Translations under genes and position numbers: made by a program | Notes under the pieces: generated by a model | Told to the model about the DNA's origin: nothing | What the model saw: the letters and a program-made list of their open reading frames with translations, nothing else | Database searches by the model: none | Assembly: GCA_020638595.1 (NCBI GenBank) | Contig: JACKIG010000023.1 | Location: 1 to 61,460 of the forward strand | Reading direction: 5' to 3' | Length of the DNA: 61,460 bases | From: Rhodospirillaceae bacterium | Lineage (GTDB): Bacteria; Pseudomonadota; Alphaproteobacteria; DSM-16000; Inquilinaceae | Shown: positions 33,948 to 44,051 of the stretch, one piece after another | Layout of the letters: each line of letters opens with the position of its first letter | How positions within the stretch are numbered: the stretch's first letter is position 1

Positions 33948-34063
33948 GGGGTCAGGTCTTTGATCATTATATTTCAGGCGTCCTCGGCGGAAGCGCCGGC
34001 TGTTGCCAAAGGGTCTTCTGCATTCGCAAATACTGGAGATGTGGCAATCAAAGACCTGACCCC
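33948..34063. mobile_element. MITE-like element, copy 2
   Basis: A 116-bp stretch bounded by perfect 17-bp inverted repeats, GGGGTCAGGTCTTTGAT (33948-33964) and its complement (34047-34063). The ends match copy 1 at 267-381 and the interior does not. It fills the gap between the GST gene and the end of the cardiolipin synthase gene and carries no gene. Confidence 0.7.
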
Positions 34064-34105
34064 AGCCAGCGGCGGTTCGGCGGTTCGGCGGTTCTGCGGG
34101 GAGGG

Positions 34106-35296
34106 CTAGACCTGGGGCCGCAGGGGCCTGGCCACCATCTCCAGCGTGCGGCGCAGGGGGCCGCGGCGACGCCAGGATCCCTTGTCGACCGGGGTGCTGT
34201 TCGCCAGGTCTTCATCGAAATGCCGATCCAGCGTTGCCACGACGTCGGGATCGAGCACGACCAGGCCGATCTCGTCGTCCTTGCTCATGGACCGCTGGTT
34301 GAAGTTGATGGAGCCGATGCAGGCCGCCTGGTCGTCGATGATGATGACCTTGGCGTGGATCATCGTGGGCTGATAGCGCCAGAAGCGGACGCCGGCATCG
34401 ATCAGCCGGCCGATGGTGATCGATGCCGCCAGTTCCGACACCCGCTTGTCGATGTGCGGTCCCGGGATCAGCACCTCCACCGCCAGGCCCCGCGCCGCCG
34501 CGTCGGCCAGCAGGCCGGCCGCCCGGTCCCCGGGCGTGAAATACGGTGTGACGATCCTGAGCCGCCGCCGCGCCAGCAGCGGCGCGGTGTGCAGCATTGT
34601 GGCGGCGTCGGCCCAGCAGACCGAGGCGGTCGACCGTACGACGAGGATGCTGGCGCTGCCGACGGCCGGCAGCGGGTCGAGGGGCGCCAAGCCGTCGGCG
34701 ATGGGCCTGCCGCTTTCCGCCCAGTTGCCCAGGAACGCCGACAGCAGGCCATGGACGGCCGGACCCTGGATGCGGAAATGGGTATCCCGCCACTCGCCGG
34801 GGTGGCGGGCATCGCCCTCCCATTCCTCGGCAATGCCCACGCCGCCGGTAAAGGCCACCTGTGCGTCGATGACCAGAACCTTGCGATGCGTCCGGTTGTC
34901 CACCGAGCCGACGCGCCAGGTCGCCAGCGGGCGGAACCACTGCACGGCTGCACCCGCGTCGCGCATGCGGGCGATCAGGTCCTTCGGCATCGGCGCACAG
35001 CCATAGGCGTCGAGCAGGATCTGTACGGCAAGCCCGGCCCGGGCGCGCTCGGCCAGCGCCTCCGCGAACCGCTCGGCGATGTCGCCCTTCCAGTAGACGA
35101 AGGTGAGGAACCGGATGGACCGCTCGGCGCGGGCAATCGCGTCGAGCATGGCCGGAAAGATCTCGCGGCCGTTGCGCAACACGTCGATCCGGTTGCCCTC
35201 GAAGAACGGGGCGCCGAGCGTGGCCTGGAAGGCCAGCCGGATATCGGTCGGCTCAGCCGCCGGCATGCCGGGGGGACGGCCCCGCATCCGACGCAT
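34106..35296 (-). CDS. Cardiolipin synthase-like phospholipase D family protein
   Basis: A 396-residue protein with two HKD motifs: HRKVLVIDAQVAFTGG (His137, Lys139, Asp144) and HAKVIIIDDQAACIGSINF in the C-terminal half. The absence of N-terminal membrane segments resembles ClsB rather than ClsA. Such enzymes join two phosphatidylglycerols, or phosphatidylglycerol and phosphatidylethanolamine, into cardiolipin at the inner membrane. The motif FVYWKGDIAERFAEALAERA is typical of the group. ATG 35296 has GAAGGGG upstream; ATG 35266 is an alternative. It follows the CHAP protein gene on the same strand. Confidence 0.85.
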   Translation of the reverse strand: MRRMRGRPPGMPAAEPTDIRLAFQATLGAPFFEGNRIDVLRNGREIFPAMLDAIARAERSIRFLTFVYWKGDIAERFAEALAERARAGLAVQILLDAYGCAPMPKDLIARMRDAGAAVQWFRPLATWRVGSVDNRTHRKVLVIDAQVAFTGGVGIAEEWEGDARHPGEWRDTHFRIQGPAVHGLLSAFLGNWAESGRPIADGLAPLDPLPAVGSASILVVRSTASVCWADAATMLHTAPLLARRRLRIVTPYFTPGDRAAGLLADAAARGLAVEVLIPGPHIDKRVSELAASITIGRLIDAGVRFWRYQPTMIHAKVIIIDDQAACIGSINFNQRSMSKDDEIGLVVLDPDVVATLDRHFDEDLANSTPVDKGSWRRRGPLRRTLEMVARPLRPQV

Positions 35297-35389
35297 GCAC
35301 GATCGGCCCCTTCACCCCGTTGCCGCCGGGGGCGCGCAGGGGCCTGCGTGCGCGGCGCCCTGCGCGATGTGGCCCCACGGGCCTTGGGC

Positions 35390-36253
35390 CTAGTCTGCGG
35401 CGTCGCGTTCGGCAAGCTCCGCCGCCCGGGCGGCCAGGATGTCGGGATCGATCCATTCGGGCGTCGCATCGGGGAATTCGAAGGCTGCGGCATAGCGGGC
35501 CTGCACGTCCGATGCAAGGCCCGCCGGCGTTGCCGGCGCTGCCGGGGCCGCTGGTGCTGGTGCCGCCGCCGGTACGGCGGGCTCGGGCGCCGCAGCACCG
35601 CGCGGCAATGACACGGTGCGGGCCGGCGACGCCGCCTGACCCGGGACATAGCGGGCGGCGACGATTGACTGGTTCGGGGTCGACGGCACGCCGGGCACGC
35701 GGCCCAGCCCAAGCTGGCGGACCATGTAGGCGCGCGCCTGCATCAGCGATTCCCGCTCTTCCTCCGCCGCGGCGACATAGACCTGCTGCTGGTCTGCCGA
35801 CGGTTCCGTGCCCGGCGGATAGACGAAGCCGTAGATCGGATAGTCGCCGCCCATATTCCCGGTCGGGGTATAATAGACGCTGACTCGCGACCAGTCGTTG
35901 TTCGGCGAATTGTCGACCACGCGCTGGTTGCGCCTCAGGGCATCGCTGTCCCAGCTGTGGTCGACCAGGATCGTGCGCGAGTCGACGATGCCCGACACCA
36001 CCCCCACATGGCCGAGGGGCAGGTTGCCCGCCCGGCGCCAGACCAGGATCGACCCCACGGTCGGCACATGGCCCCGCTCATAGACACCGGCGGCGCCATC
36101 CCACCATCCCCAGGCGTTGGCCGGTATCATGATCCCGGTCAGATTGCGCACATGCGCGACGCACAGTCGCGCTTCGGCCGAAGTGGCGCCGATGGTTGCA
36201 ACGATGAGGCCCGCCATGGCCGAGATCATCAGATGCCTGCCGGCACGTCGCAT
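35390..36253 (-). CDS. Exported CHAP-domain peptidoglycan hydrolase-like protein
   Basis: A 287-residue protein. A signal peptide (cleavage near TSAEA, residue 27) is followed by a CHAP domain: RLCVAHVRNLTG holds the catalytic Cys and LGHVGVVSGI the His, with ILVDHSW further on. A Pro/Ala-rich linker (about residues 200-245) leads to a short helical tail. CHAP enzymes cut peptide bonds in peptidoglycan. GAGGAG precedes ATG 36253. Its promoter lies in a 186-bp gap that also holds the terminator of the mtn operon. Confidence 0.83.
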   Translation of the reverse strand: MRRAGRHLMISAMAGLIVATIGATSAEARLCVAHVRNLTGIMIPANAWGWWDGAAGVYERGHVPTVGSILVWRRAGNLPLGHVGVVSGIVDSRTILVDHSWDSDALRRNQRVVDNSPNNDWSRVSVYYTPTGNMGGDYPIYGFVYPPGTEPSADQQQVYVAAAEEERESLMQARAYMVRQLGLGRVPGVPSTPNQSIVAARYVPGQAASPARTVSLPRGAAAPEPAVPAAAPAPAAPAAPATPAGLASDVQARYAAAFEFPDATPEWIDPDILAARAAELAERDAAD

Positions 36254-36394
36254 TGCTCGTTCTCCTCGGCCCGCTGTGGGTTGAAGCGTGTCTGGTCGGG
36301 GGATGGGCCGCGCTGGGTTGTCGGTTGAGGTGGGGTGGCGGTGACGTCCTATGGCTGATCGGTGGACGGGGCGGACACGGGGGGGGAGAGACGC

Positions 36395-36433
36395 AAAAAA
36401 AATCATCCGGCGGGGGAACCGATCCCGGGGATG
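36395..36433 (-). terminator. Intrinsic terminator of the mtnP-mtnA-aldolase operon
   Basis: On the leftward transcript an imperfect hairpin (CATCC with GGATG, CGGG with CCCG, at 36404-36433) is followed by eight consecutive T (36395-36402), 7 bp after the aldolase stop codon. Confidence 0.75.
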
Positions 36434-36439
36434 GGGCGT

Positions 36440-37084
36440 TCATACCTCCTGCCTGCCGTAGGTCCGGAACTTGTCTAGAATGATTCGCATCTCTTCGGCA
36501 AGCAGGATCACCGGGTCGCCGATCTGCAGCGCTTGCCCGTACATGGCGGCGAGCGTTTCCACCTCCACCGCCAGGGCCAGGGCGGCGTCCAGCGTCGCGC
36601 CCAGGGCGATCATCCCGTGGTTTGCCAGCAGGCAGGCTGTGCGTCCTTCCAGCGCAGCCAGTGCTGCGGCCGACAGGTCCTGCGTGCCGAAGGTGGCGTA
36701 GTCGGCGCAGCGGATGGTATCCCCGCCGGCGACGGCGACCATGTAGTGAAAGGCGGGGATCGGCCGCCGCAGACAGGCGATCGCCGTGCAATGCAGGGCG
36801 TGCGCATGCACGATCGCCCCGGCTTCCGGCCGCGCGTTCAGGATGTCGACATGAAAGCGCCATTCCGACGACGGCTTGCGCTGCCCGGGCGGCACCTGGC
36901 CGTCCGCCGTCATGAACACGATGTCCGCGGGGACCAGCCGGTCATAGTCCATCCCCGACGGGGTGATCAGCAGCCCGTCGCAGACGCGCAGGCTCAAGTT
37001 TCCCGACTTGCCCTGGTTCAGCCCGAGGCTGTTCATCCGCAGCGCGGCGGCGATCAGCGCCTGGCGCTTCCTGGCGAACCTCAT
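36440..37084 (-). CDS. Class II aldolase, probable 5-methylthioribulose-1-phosphate aldolase
   Basis: A 214-residue class II aldolase/adducin protein. GKSGNLSLR and LLITPSGMDYDRL bind the phosphate; Glu74 is the catalytic acid; His93 and His95 in IVHAHALHC and His156 in LLANHGMIALG hold the metal. MtnB dehydratases share this fold, but no MtnC, MtnD or MtnK is present. The mtnP-mtnA-aldolase order is that of the DHAP shunt, in which this enzyme cleaves methylthioribulose-1-phosphate to DHAP and methylthioacetaldehyde. The assignment rests on that context. Its start overlaps the mtnA stop (ATGA). Confidence 0.82.
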   Translation of the reverse strand: MRFARKRQALIAAALRMNSLGLNQGKSGNLSLRVCDGLLITPSGMDYDRLVPADIVFMTADGQVPPGQRKPSSEWRFHVDILNARPEAGAIVHAHALHCTAIACLRRPIPAFHYMVAVAGGDTIRCADYATFGTQDLSAAALAALEGRTACLLANHGMIALGATLDAALALAVEVETLAAMYGQALQIGDPVILLAEEMRIILDKFRTYGRQEV

Positions 37085-38181
37085 GCCGCGGACCGTTCGG
37101 GAAACAGGCCGGCCAGTCCCTCCGGCGTTGCCGGGCAGACGCCGCGTTCGGTGATCAGGCTGGTGACAAGCCGTGCCGGCGTCACGTCGAAGGCGTAGTT
37201 GCCGGCCGGGCTGCCGGCGGGCGTGACCGTCACCGTCTCGATGCGGCCGTCGCGGGTGCGTCCGGTGATGTCCGTCACCTCCGCCGCGTCGCGCTCCTCT
37301 ATGGGAATGGCGGACGGGTCGCCGGTCAGCGTCCAGTCGATGGTCGGCGACGGCAGGGCGACGTGGAAGGGCACGCCGTTGTCGTGGGCGGCCAGGGCCT
37401 TCAGATAGGTGCCGATCTTGTTGCAGACGTCGCCATTGGCGGTCGTGCGGTCGGTTCCGGTGATGCACAGGTCAACCAGCCCGCGCTGCATCAGGTGGCC
37501 GCCGGCGTTGTCGACGATCACCGTGTGGGGGACGCCGTGCCGGCCGAGCTCCCACGCCGTCAGGCCGGCGCCCTGGTTGCGGGGCCGCGTTTCGTCCACC
37601 CAGACATGCACGGGCAGGCCCGCGTCGTGCGCCTTGTAGACCGGCGCCAGCGCGGTGCCCCAGTCGACCGTGGCCAGCCACCCGGCGTTGCAGTGGGTCA
37701 GGATGTTCAGCGTGCCGCGGCCGCCCTTGGCGTCCCAGGCGCCCTGGAAGACGGCCAGGCCCTGGTCGCCGATGGCCTCGCAGATGGCGGCGTCCTCGTC
37801 GCAGATCGCCGCCGCCTTGGCGTAGGCGACGGCTGCGCGCGCGTGCGGCGGCTGCGGTGCCAGCGCCGCGCAGACCGCGTCCAGCGCCCAGCGCAGGTTG
37901 ACGGCCGTGGGGCGCGTCGCCAGCAGTCCGGCCCGGGCGGCCGCAAGCCCCGCATCCGACGGGTCGGCGCGCATGGCCAGTGCCATGCCGTAGGCCGCCG
38001 TCGCGCCGATCAGCGGTGCCCCCCGCACCAGCATGGCGCGGATGGCATGTGCCGCCGCGTCGACCGTTTCCAGCCGGGTGGTGACGAAGTCATGGGGCAG
38101 GCGGGTCTGGTCGATGATCCCGACCGCCCAGCCATCCGGATCCAGCCAGATGGTGCGGCGATGCACGCCGTCGACGCGCAT
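37081..38181 (-). CDS. mtnA: S-methyl-5-thioribose-1-phosphate isomerase MtnA
   Basis: A 366-residue protein of the eIF2B-like isomerase family. VRGAPLIGATAAYG is the family start, LTHCNAGWLAT holds the catalytic Cys164, and TGTDRTTANGDVCNKIGTYL holds the catalytic Asp244. It converts 5-methylthioribose-1-phosphate (and 5-deoxyribose-1-phosphate) from aldose to ketose. It lies 6 bp after mtnP and overlaps the aldolase gene, so the three are one operon for recycling the by-product of S-adenosylmethionine-dependent reactions. Confidence 0.93.
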   Translation of the reverse strand: MRVDGVHRRTIWLDPDGWAVGIIDQTRLPHDFVTTRLETVDAAAHAIRAMLVRGAPLIGATAAYGMALAMRADPSDAGLAAARAGLLATRPTAVNLRWALDAVCAALAPQPPHARAAVAYAKAAAICDEDAAICEAIGDQGLAVFQGAWDAKGGRGTLNILTHCNAGWLATVDWGTALAPVYKAHDAGLPVHVWVDETRPRNQGAGLTAWELGRHGVPHTVIVDNAGGHLMQRGLVDLCITGTDRTTANGDVCNKIGTYLKALAAHDNGVPFHVALPSPTIDWTLTGDPSAIPIEERDAAEVTDITGRTRDGRIETVTVTPAGSPAGNYAFDVTPARLVTSLITERGVCPATPEGLAGLFPERSAA

Positions 38182-38187
38182 GGCCGG

Positions 38188-39078
<891 letters not shown>

Positions 39079-39336
39079 CGCCTGCTGTCGCCAAGTCCCG
39101 AAGGCGCGCGGGCGCCAGCCGTTGCGCAAGATTGCTTCGTCGTCTCTGCGGGGCCTTATGGCCCATTTGGGGGGACGCTGCAATGTCGGCGTGCAGGATA
39201 ACCTTGTCTTAATCCTCCTCCGCTAAACAAGACTCTGACCGACGCCCGTGTGCGGTTGGCCGGTCACGACGATATGCCAGCGCCCGCGCCCGGAGCCACC
39301 GGCGGGCGGGCGGTGCAACTCCTCCAGGAGAGTGGA

Positions 39337-39819
39337 ATGTCCGAGGCCCTGACACAGCGTAACGGTCAACAGGAAAGTCGCGGCGACAGCAACTATACCC
39401 AGTTCGTCACCATGACGATTGCGGGCCAGCTGTTCGGCATCCCGACGGAGGAGATCCAGGACGCCCATATCCTGGAGAGCATCACGCGCATCCCGCTGGC
39501 GCCGCCGGAGATCGAAGGTGCGCTGAACATCCGCGGCAAGATCGTCACGGCCGTCAACCTGCGCAAGCGCCTGGGCCTGCCGCCGCGCGAGACCAACGGC
39601 AAGAACATGAGCATCGTCGTGGAATACAAGGGCGAGCTCTACAGCCTGCTGATCGACACCATCGGCGACGTGCTCAGCCTGTCGGACCGGGATTTCGAGA
39701 AGAACCCGCCGACCCTGGATTCGTGCTGGCGCGACATCTCGGCCGGCGTCTATCGCCTGGACGACCAGCTGATGATCATGACCAACGTGCCGCGCCTGAT
39801 GAGCTTCATGCGCCACTGA
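39337..39819 (+). CDS. cheW: CheW chemotaxis coupling protein
   Basis: A 160-residue single CheW domain: QFVTMTIAGQLFGIPTEEIQ, IPLAPPEIEGALNIRGKIV and VNLRKRLGLPP are diagnostic. It links chemoreceptors to the kinase CheA. About 20 hydrophilic residues precede the domain. AGGAGAG precedes ATG 39337. It stands alone, away from other che genes, and the only chemoreceptor gene in the window is 19 kb away. Confidence 0.92.
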   Translation: MSEALTQRNGQQESRGDSNYTQFVTMTIAGQLFGIPTEEIQDAHILESITRIPLAPPEIEGALNIRGKIVTAVNLRKRLGLPPRETNGKNMSIVVEYKGELYSLLIDTIGDVLSLSDRDFEKNPPTLDSCWRDISAGVYRLDDQLMIMTNVPRLMSFMRH

Positions 39820-39906
39820 CGCCGGCAGAGCCGCCGGGGGACCTGCGGCGGCCTGACGGCCGACGCCGCCCTCGCCGACATGTGCGGGCGGCCCCATATT
39901 GGCGGC

Positions 39907-40926
39907 ATGCCTGCGCTGCCGTCACGACCTGACCGCTGGATCGAAACGCGCCCGGAAGGCCTCTATGTGCGTCCGGGCGATTTCTATGTCGACCCCATCC
40001 GGCCGGTCGGCCGTGCCGTCATCACCCATGGCCATTCCGACCATGCCCGGTCGGGCCATGGCGCCGTGCTGGCCACGGCCGAGACGGCGCGCATCATGGC
40101 CGCGCGCATGGGCGCCGCCGCACCGTCGACCCAGGCCCTGGCGCCCGGCGTGGCCATGGCCATCGGCCCGGTCACGGTCCGCCTGGTGCCGGCCGGCCAT
40201 GTCCTGGGCAGCGCCCAGGTCGTGCTGGAGCATGCGGGCTGCCGCGTTGTCGTTTCGGGCGACTACAAACGCCAGGCAGACCCCACCTGCGCGCCGTTCG
40301 AGATCGTACCCTGCGACGTCTTCGTGACCGAGGCGACCTTCGGCCTGCCGGTGTTCAAGCACCCGCCGGCCGAGGCCGAGATCGCCAGGCTGCTCGACTC
40401 GCTGCGCCTGTTTCCCGACCGTGCGCATCTGGTGGGTGTCTATGCCCTCGGCAAGTGCCAGCGGGTGATGGCGCTGCTGCGCCGTGCGGGCTATGACCGG
40501 CCCGTCTACCTGCACGGCGCGCTGATCGCCCTGTGCACGCTCTATGATGAGCTGGGATGCGACCTGGGCTCCTGGCTGCCGGCGACCGGCGCGGCGAAGG
40601 CGGACCTGAAGGGGCAGGTCGTGCTGTGCCCGCCGTCCGCCCTGTCGGACCTGTGGTCCCGGCGCCTGCCGGACCCGCTGATCGTCGCGGCTTCGGGCTG
40701 GATGCGCATCCGCCAGCGCGCCCGCCAGCGTGGGGTCGAACTGCCGCTGGTCATTTCCGACCACGCCGACTGGCCGGAACTGCTGGCAACCATGGCCGAT
40801 ACCGGCGCCGGCGACATCTGGGTCACGCATGGGCGGGAGGAGGCGCTGGTCTTCGCCGCCCGGCAGCAGGGGCGGCGGGCGCGCGCCCTGGCGATGGTTG
40901 GCCGCGAGGAGGACGACGCGGAGTGA
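39907..40926 (+). CDS. Ligase-associated DNA damage response exonuclease (metallo-beta-lactamase fold)
   Basis: A 339-residue beta-CASP/SNM1-like nuclease. The metal site is ITHGHSDHARSGHG; VVVSGDYKRQADP, VFVTEATFGLPVF and LVISDHADWPELL supply the later motifs. The family works with the adjacent ATP-dependent ligase, Lhr-like helicase and PdeM in repair of DNA damage. ATG 39907 is used; ATG 39880 nine codons upstream is possible. Its stop overlaps the GTG of the ligase gene. Confidence 0.88.
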   Translation: MPALPSRPDRWIETRPEGLYVRPGDFYVDPIRPVGRAVITHGHSDHARSGHGAVLATAETARIMAARMGAAAPSTQALAPGVAMAIGPVTVRLVPAGHVLGSAQVVLEHAGCRVVVSGDYKRQADPTCAPFEIVPCDVFVTEATFGLPVFKHPPAEAEIARLLDSLRLFPDRAHLVGVYALGKCQRVMALLRRAGYDRPVYLHGALIALCTLYDELGCDLGSWLPATGAAKADLKGQVVLCPPSALSDLWSRRLPDPLIVAASGWMRIRQRARQRGVELPLVISDHADWPELLATMADTGAGDIWVTHGREEALVFAARQQGRRARALAMVGREEDDAE

Positions 40927-42503
40927 GGGCCTTCGCCGAACTGATGGAGCGGCTGGTCTACACGCCGTCACGCAACGGCAAGCTTCGGCTGCTGACGGAC
41001 TATTTCGGGCGCGTCGGCGACCCCGACCGCGGCTGGGCTCTGGCCGCGCTGACGGGCGACCTCTCCTTCAATGCCGCCAAGCCCGGCCTAATCCGGGCGC
41101 TGGCGGCCCAGCGCGTGGCGCCGGAGCTGTTCGGCTGGTCGTACGACTTCGTCGGCGATCTGGCGGAAACGGTGGCGCTGATCTGGCCCGAGCCGGCCGT
41201 TCCCGCGGCCGCCCCCGGGCTGGGCGAGGTGGTGACGACCCTTGCCGCCAGCGGGCGGTCCGAGACGCCGGCGCTGATCGAACGCTGGCTGGACGCCCTG
41301 ACCGCGACGGAACGTTTCGCCCTGATCAAGCTGATCACCGGGGGCCTTCGCGTCGGCGTATCGGCGCGCCTGGCCAAGACCGCCGTCGCGGCCATGGGCG
41401 GCCGCGACGTGGGCGAGGTGGAGGAGCTGTGGCACGGTCTTGCCGCCCCCTATCGCGAGCTGTTCCAGTGGGTCGAAGGCCGGTCCGGCCGCCCGGTCAT
41501 CGACGACCGCACCGCGTTCCGTCCGCTGATGCTGGCCACGCCGCTGGAGGACGGCGAACTGGAACGCCTGGCACCCGCGGACTACCGCGCCGAATGGAAA
41601 TGGGACGGCATCCGGGTGCAGGTGGCGGGCGACGGCCGGTCGCGTCGCATCTATTCGCGCACCGGCGATGAGATCGGCCAGGCCTTCCCCGATATGCTGG
41701 AGGCGATCACCTTCGACGCCGTTCTCGACGGTGAACTGCTGGTCGCCCGCGACGGCGTCGTCGCCCCGTTCAACGACTTGCAGCAGCGCCTGAACCGCAA
41801 GCGCGTGACCGCGAAGATGCTGGCGGACTTCCCGGCCTGGGTCCGTCTCTACGACCTGCTGGCCGAGGAGGGAGAGGACCTGCGCCCATTGCCGTTCGAT
41901 GCGCGGCGGTCCCGCCTGGATGCCTGGTTCGCCCGCGTGGCACCCGGGCGCATGGACCTGTCGCCGATGCTGCCCTTCGCCGGCTGGCCGGACCTGGAGG
42001 CGCTGCGCGGCAACGCCCGCGCGCGGTCCATCGAGGGGATCATGCTGAAGCGGGGCGACAGCCCCTATCTGGCCGGCCGTCCCAAGGGGCCGTGGTTCAA
42101 GTGGAAGCGCGGGCCGCTGACCATCGACACGGTCCTGCTCTATGCCCAGCGCGGCCACGGCAAGCGGTCGTCCTACTATTCCGACTTCACCTTCGGCACC
42201 TGGCGGGAAGGCCAGGAGGGGTGGGCGCTGGTTCCGGTCGGCAAGGCCTATTTCGGGTTCACCGATGCCGAGCTTGTGAAGCTCGACCGCTGGGTGCGCG
42301 CCCACACCGTCGAGCGGTTCGGCCCCGTGCGCGCCGTTGCCCCCGAACTGGTGCTGGAAGTCGCCTTCGACAGCGTCCATCGCTCCAGCCGGCACAAGAG
42401 CGGCGTGGCCATGCGGTTCCCGCGCATTCACCGCATCCGATGGGACAAGCCGGCGATCGAGGCGGATCGGTTGGCAACACTGGAAAGCCTGATCGAAGGA
42501 TAG
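40923..42503 (+). CDS. ATP-dependent DNA ligase, repair-associated (LigC-like)
   Basis: A 526-residue ligase starting at a GTG that overlaps the exonuclease stop; ATG 40944 would lose the conserved first residues. An N-terminal alpha-helical DNA-binding domain (about 1-200) precedes the nucleotidyltransferase core with Lys226 in AEWKWDGIRVQ (adenylated lysine), VLDGELLV, SIEGIMLKRGDSPY and PWFKWKRG, then an OB domain with HRSSRHKSGVAMRFPR. It seals nicks with ATP. With the exonuclease it makes half of the ligase-associated repair set; the other half is at 29.8-33.0 kb. Confidence 0.93.
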   Translation: MRAFAELMERLVYTPSRNGKLRLLTDYFGRVGDPDRGWALAALTGDLSFNAAKPGLIRALAAQRVAPELFGWSYDFVGDLAETVALIWPEPAVPAAAPGLGEVVTTLAASGRSETPALIERWLDALTATERFALIKLITGGLRVGVSARLAKTAVAAMGGRDVGEVEELWHGLAAPYRELFQWVEGRSGRPVIDDRTAFRPLMLATPLEDGELERLAPADYRAEWKWDGIRVQVAGDGRSRRIYSRTGDEIGQAFPDMLEAITFDAVLDGELLVARDGVVAPFNDLQQRLNRKRVTAKMLADFPAWVRLYDLLAEEGEDLRPLPFDARRSRLDAWFARVAPGRMDLSPMLPFAGWPDLEALRGNARARSIEGIMLKRGDSPYLAGRPKGPWFKWKRGPLTIDTVLLYAQRGHGKRSSYYSDFTFGTWREGQEGWALVPVGKAYFGFTDAELVKLDRWVRAHTVERFGPVRAVAPELVLEVAFDSVHRSSRHKSGVAMRFPRIHRIRWDKPAIEADRLATLESLIEG

Positions 42504-42731
42504 CCCCTGGTGGGGTCGTGTCGATCGACGCGGCGGGCGCCCCGGTCTGCTGACATGGGTCCGAGCCAAGCACAGGTATGCGCGATCCCGACAATCTGAC
42601 TAAACTATACCGACAATCCCTCTAAACTTAAGACAAAATTAACTCTATTGGCCCCAGCATAAACAGGGGAAGCAGATTGACTGCCGGTCGGGCCAAAGTG
42701 TCTTCGGGGCCAACGAAGAGGACGTTCGACC

Positions 42732-43953
42732 ATGCCGGAAGGCCGATCCACGGTGCTTTGGAGAACGGACCTGGGCAATCGTGTCAAGGATCGCAGCGAC
42801 CCCCAGTCCGGTCGCTGGTCCCGGGCGGACGACCCCATGGGCGGCGGCCCCGGCGCTTACAGTCAGTTCGCGAACAGCCTGGTGGAGACCAGCCGAGAGC
42901 CCTTCCTGGTGCTGGACCGCAACCTGGTCGTCAAGATGGCCAATCCCGCGTTCTGCGCGGCGTTCGAGCAGGCCGGCTGCGACACGATCGGGCACGGGTT
43001 TTTCGATCTCGATGCGCTGTATGGCGAGGATCGCGAACTGCGGGGCCTGATGGCGCGCGTGCTGGCGGATGAAGACGGCTTCGTCGACTATGAGCTGTCG
43101 CGCGATTTCCCCCGGATCGGCTATCGCTGCTTTCTGCTGACGGCCCAGCCGCTGCAATTCGGCGGCATCGTGCGTCCGTTCATCCTGCTCTCGTTCCAGG
43201 ATGTCACCCAGCAGCGCCGGGTCGAACGTGCGCTTCAACAGGCCTTGGCCCATGCCGAGGAGGCCAGCCGGACCAAGTCCCAGTTCCTGGCGACGATGAG
43301 CCACGAGCTGAGAACGCCGTTGAACGCGATCCTCGGCTTTTCGGAGATCATCAAGCAGCAGTACATGGGGCCCATCGGCACGCCGATCTATGCGGAGTAT
43401 GCGGCCGACATCTTCGAGAGCGGCAGCCACCTGCTGACGCTGGTGGACGACCTGCTTGACCTGGCCCGGCTGGAGGCCGGCAAGCGGGAGATCGCCGACG
43501 AGCCCGTGGCGGTCGACGAGGTGGCAGAGATCGTGCTGCGCACGATCGCCCCGCTTGCCGAAGGGCCGGGGTCACGATCGACGACAGGATGCCTGCAGCC
43601 CTGCCGCAGGTCCGCGGCGATCGCCGCGCCGTGCGCCAGATGCTGACCAACCTGCTGTCCAACGCGGTGAAGTATACGCCGACCGGCGGCAGGCCTGGAT
43701 CGCCGCCGCCGTCCGTCCGGCCGGCCTGGTCGTCGAGGTCGGCGACACCGGCGTCGGCATGTCGCAGGAGGAACTGGTGGTCGCCCCTAGTTCTTCGGGC
43801 GACTGAAAGCCCGGGGTGGAGCAGCAGAACGGCACCGGGCTGGGCCTGCCCATCGTCAAGTCGCTGATCGAGCTGCACGGCGGCGCCCTGGAAGTGGACA
43901 GCCGGCCCGGCCTGGGCACGACGGCGCGCCTGATCTTCCGCATTCGCGAATAA
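42732..43953 (+). pseudogene. PAS-domain sensor histidine kinase, frameshifted in its catalytic half
   Basis: The first 275 codons read cleanly: a PAS domain (SREPFLVLDRNLVVKMANPA), a coiled coil and the HisKA box FLATMSHELRTPLNAILGF. From about 43565 the frame must shift repeatedly to keep homology: N box LTNLLSNAVKYTPTGG in one frame, GLVVEVGDTGVGMSQEEL in the next, then a garbled segment with a stop near 43804, then NGTGLGLPIVKSLIELHGG to TAA 43951-43953. No membrane segment. Shifts in both this gene and its neighbour over one short stretch suggest sequence error rather than true decay. The 228-bp gap upstream is AT-rich near 42600-42670, a likely promoter. Confidence 0.78.
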
Positions 43954-44051
43954 TCACGGCTTCTTAACGATTCCTACAGGATTTGCGGGAATGCTGGGCA
44001 TCGCGCAAAACCACGCGATGTCAGGGGCCTGAGACTTTGGAACCGTCACCG

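Noticed and set aside
36415..36440. A GGAAC-N17-CGTT match on the plus strand
   Set aside because: It lies inside the terminator of the mtn operon and points antisense into the end of the aldolase gene. No gene follows in that direction, and about one chance match is expected when both spacings are allowed.
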